A DNA stretch of 15,397 nucleotides from NCBI GenBank assembly GCA_028066355.1, contig JALCBP010000063.1, forward strand, positions 1 through 15,397, in the 5' to 3' direction. The notes beneath the pieces were generated by a model that saw only the letters and a program-made list of their open reading frames with translations, did no database searches and had not been told where the DNA came from. Origin of the DNA: UBA1268 sp002694955 (GTDB lineage Bacteria; Planctomycetota; Planctomycetia; Pirellulales; UBA1268). Positions 14,122 through 15,397 of this stretch are shown here, one piece after another (the stretch's first letter is position 1; every line of letters begins with the position of its first letter). Position numbers and translations under genes: made by a program.

Positions 14122-15397
14122 ATCGTGATGCAACGCTTCAGCCCACACCTTATTTCAACGGCTTTTTTCATCACTTGTCTTACTGCTGCTTTTTATTCAG
14201 AAGCCGCGGACCAAAATCCTGGTTCATCAATGCAACTGCCGTCTTGGGTAGAGTCAATCGGTGAATCTTCAAAGAAACCAATCACAGCAGAAGCACCCGA
14301 AGAGGCGATTGTTCCTGTTGTTCAGCCATCAGTCCAAGGCAGGTCATCATCTAATCCGAATAATTTTTCAACAAAAACTGCACCAGCAACGCTTACCAAA
14401 TCAACCGACACAACGCAGAGCAAACCAACGCTATCAGAACGTGCTGCTCGACTCTTCGATCCGGAAGTTCTTAAAACAGCATGGACTGACCTTCTTCCAA
14501 AACCGCGTGAGTCCGAAAACTCACTCAGCCCAGAAAAGGTCACACCGAAGGATCAGGACGCGTCGCTCGGGCCAGAAACTAGCGTGCTTAAAAAAAGTGA
14601 TTCTACAGAAACTCCTACATGGCAACGACCACTCGCAGCAGCAAGAAGTCTCTTGCAAACGCCGCCGAATGTAAATGAAACATCAGCAATCGAAACCAAG
14701 GGCAACTCAGCAAATACAACAGAACCGATTGCATCTGCTGCTCAGGAACCTACTCCAACCGCACCCCTGAGTGCACCTATTGCAGAAGCTCCTGATGAAA
14801 CACCTACACTTGCAATTGATCCAGCCAGCTTTCGTGGCGCATACCCCGGCAAAACGACTCGCGCCGATATCGATAGTGAATGGGGGCCCGGACAAGCAAT
14901 CCCTCGTGATGATGGAACTGAATGTTTCTTTTGGGAAATTGAGCCTTTCGAACGAGTGGCTGTCACGTTTCGAGATGGAACTGTAACGGCGATCCAGATT
15001 AAGTTGGCGAAGCCTGTGCCTTCCTCTGAACTGGCAAAACAGCTTGAAATTGCTGATCTCAGAACTGTAGCGATTCTTGATGATGACGGATCAGCCATCG
15101 GTCAGGTTTTTCCGGAAAGAGGCGTTATGTTTAGCCTTGAAACCGGAACGACATCGGCAACTGCAGTATTGCTCGAGTCTCTTGATCCTGATTCTTTTGT
15201 TTTGCGTGCAGAAGGTGAGATGAAGTCATCAGCCGCTTATGCTGTCGCAGACTTGGAATATGCGATTGAGATTGATCCAACTCACTTACGTGCCCACCGT
15301 CTGCTACTCGCACTCATGTGCGACGAAGGCAGATGGGAGACGGCTCTCCAGTTAGCAGAAAAGGCAGAGGAACTAGGGCCCGGAGATGCATGGACCG
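14119..15397 (+). CDS. Exported TPR protein with a BamE-like module (3' end outside the window)
   Basis: The frame runs from GTG 14119 (alternative ATG 14128) past the window end; 426 codons are visible. The start is MIVMQRFSPHLIS followed by a hydrophobic stretch (TAFFITCLTAAFYSEAA), a Sec signal peptide likely cleaved near residue 30. Residues of about 35-235 are low-complexity, rich in Pro, Thr, Ser and Ala, and look disordered. A folded module of about 110 residues follows, beginning FRGAYPGKTTRADIDSEWGP and continuing with VAVTFRDGTVTAIQIKL. Its 'PGKTT-x-x-D(V)-x-x-x-W/L-G' opening resembles the SmpA/BamE fold, as inference only. The last 60 visible residues (AAYAVADLEYAIEIDPTHLRAHRLLL, WETALQLAEKAEELGPGDA) form TPR helices. 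It probably acts outside the cytoplasmic membrane, binding proteins or envelope components. Function unknown. Confidence 0.8.
   Translation, partial: MIVMQRFSPHLISTAFFITCLTAAFYSEAADQNPGSSMQLPSWVESIGESSKKPITAEAPEEAIVPVVQPSVQGRSSSNPNNFSTKTAPATLTKSTDTTQSKPTLSERAARLFDPEVLKTAWTDLLPKPRESENSLSPEKVTPKDQDASLGPETSVLKKSDSTETPTWQRPLAAARSLLQTPPNVNETSAIETKGNSANTTEPIASAAQEPTPTAPLSAPIAEAPDETPTLAIDPASFRGAYPGKTTRADIDSEWGPGQAIPRDDGTECFFWEIEPFERVAVTFRDGTVTAIQIKLAKPVPSSELAKQLEIADLRTVAILDDDGSAIGQVFPERGVMFSLETGTTSATAVLLESLDPDSFVLRAEGEMKSSAAYAVADLEYAIEIDPTHLRAHRLLLALMCDEGRWETALQLAEKAEELGPGDAWT

Noticed and set aside
14261..14674. 137-codon frame inside the last gene
   Set aside because: It is out of frame with the signal-peptide protein. 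Its Gln/Arg/Lys-rich translation is what results from reading the Ser/Thr/Ala/Pro-rich region one base off.
1..15397. Mobile element, phage, CRISPR or defence island
   Set aside because: I see no transposase, integrase, terminal inverted repeats with target duplications, spaced direct repeats or defence-gene domains. The content is housekeeping.

Overview
The window reads as a piece of chromosome from a planctomycete, probably a marine member of the Pirellulales with moderate to low GC (high 40s by eye). The strongest taxonomic evidence is a 71-residue, very basic protein at 12164-12379. It matches what I remember of the small protein reported as exclusive to the Planctomycetes-Verrucomicrobia-Chlamydiae (PVC) superphylum. 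Supporting evidence is a short Ser/Thr kinase with the planctomycete-looking catalytic loop HRDICPRN, exported proteins of planctomycete type, frequent GTG starts and starts without a Shine-Dalgarno (SD) sequence. I see no mobile element, phage gene, CRISPR array, tRNA or rRNA.

Layout: (1) 1-969, the 3' part of an alpha-helical, HEAT-like hypothetical protein, converging with (2) ilvB, acetolactate synthase large subunit, on the minus strand (982-2754). A 211-bp divergent spacer separates ilvB from (3) mfd, the transcription-repair coupling factor (2966-6271). A 372-bp spacer with hairpins leads to (4) an exported SurA/PrsA-like parvulin protein (6644-8026). A 166-bp spacer with a palindrome and an 11-bp tandem repeat leads to (5) citrate synthase (8193-9533), which converges with (6) tadA on the minus strand (9576-10061). 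Next comes (7) a three-gene plus-strand cluster with identical 34-nt spacings: a CopD-like four-helix membrane protein, a 56-residue coiled-coil protein and a soluble Ser/Thr kinase (10301-12042). Then follow (8) the PVC signature protein, (9) a HemY-type protoporphyrinogen oxidase on the minus strand (12430-13863) and (10) the 5' part of an exported TPR protein that runs off the end (14119-15397).

Most of this is core metabolism and housekeeping: branched-chain amino acid synthesis, TCA-cycle entry, heme synthesis, tRNA wobble editing, DNA repair and periplasmic folding. The genes are arranged as singletons and convergent or divergent pairs rather than one functional operon. No convincing new system is present. 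The most interesting items are the PVC signature protein, the compact membrane protein / coiled coil / kinase cluster with its unusual catalytic loop, the parvulin domain that lacks its first active-site histidine, the BamE-like domain fused to a TPR in the last gene, and the repeat-containing leader of the citrate synthase gene.
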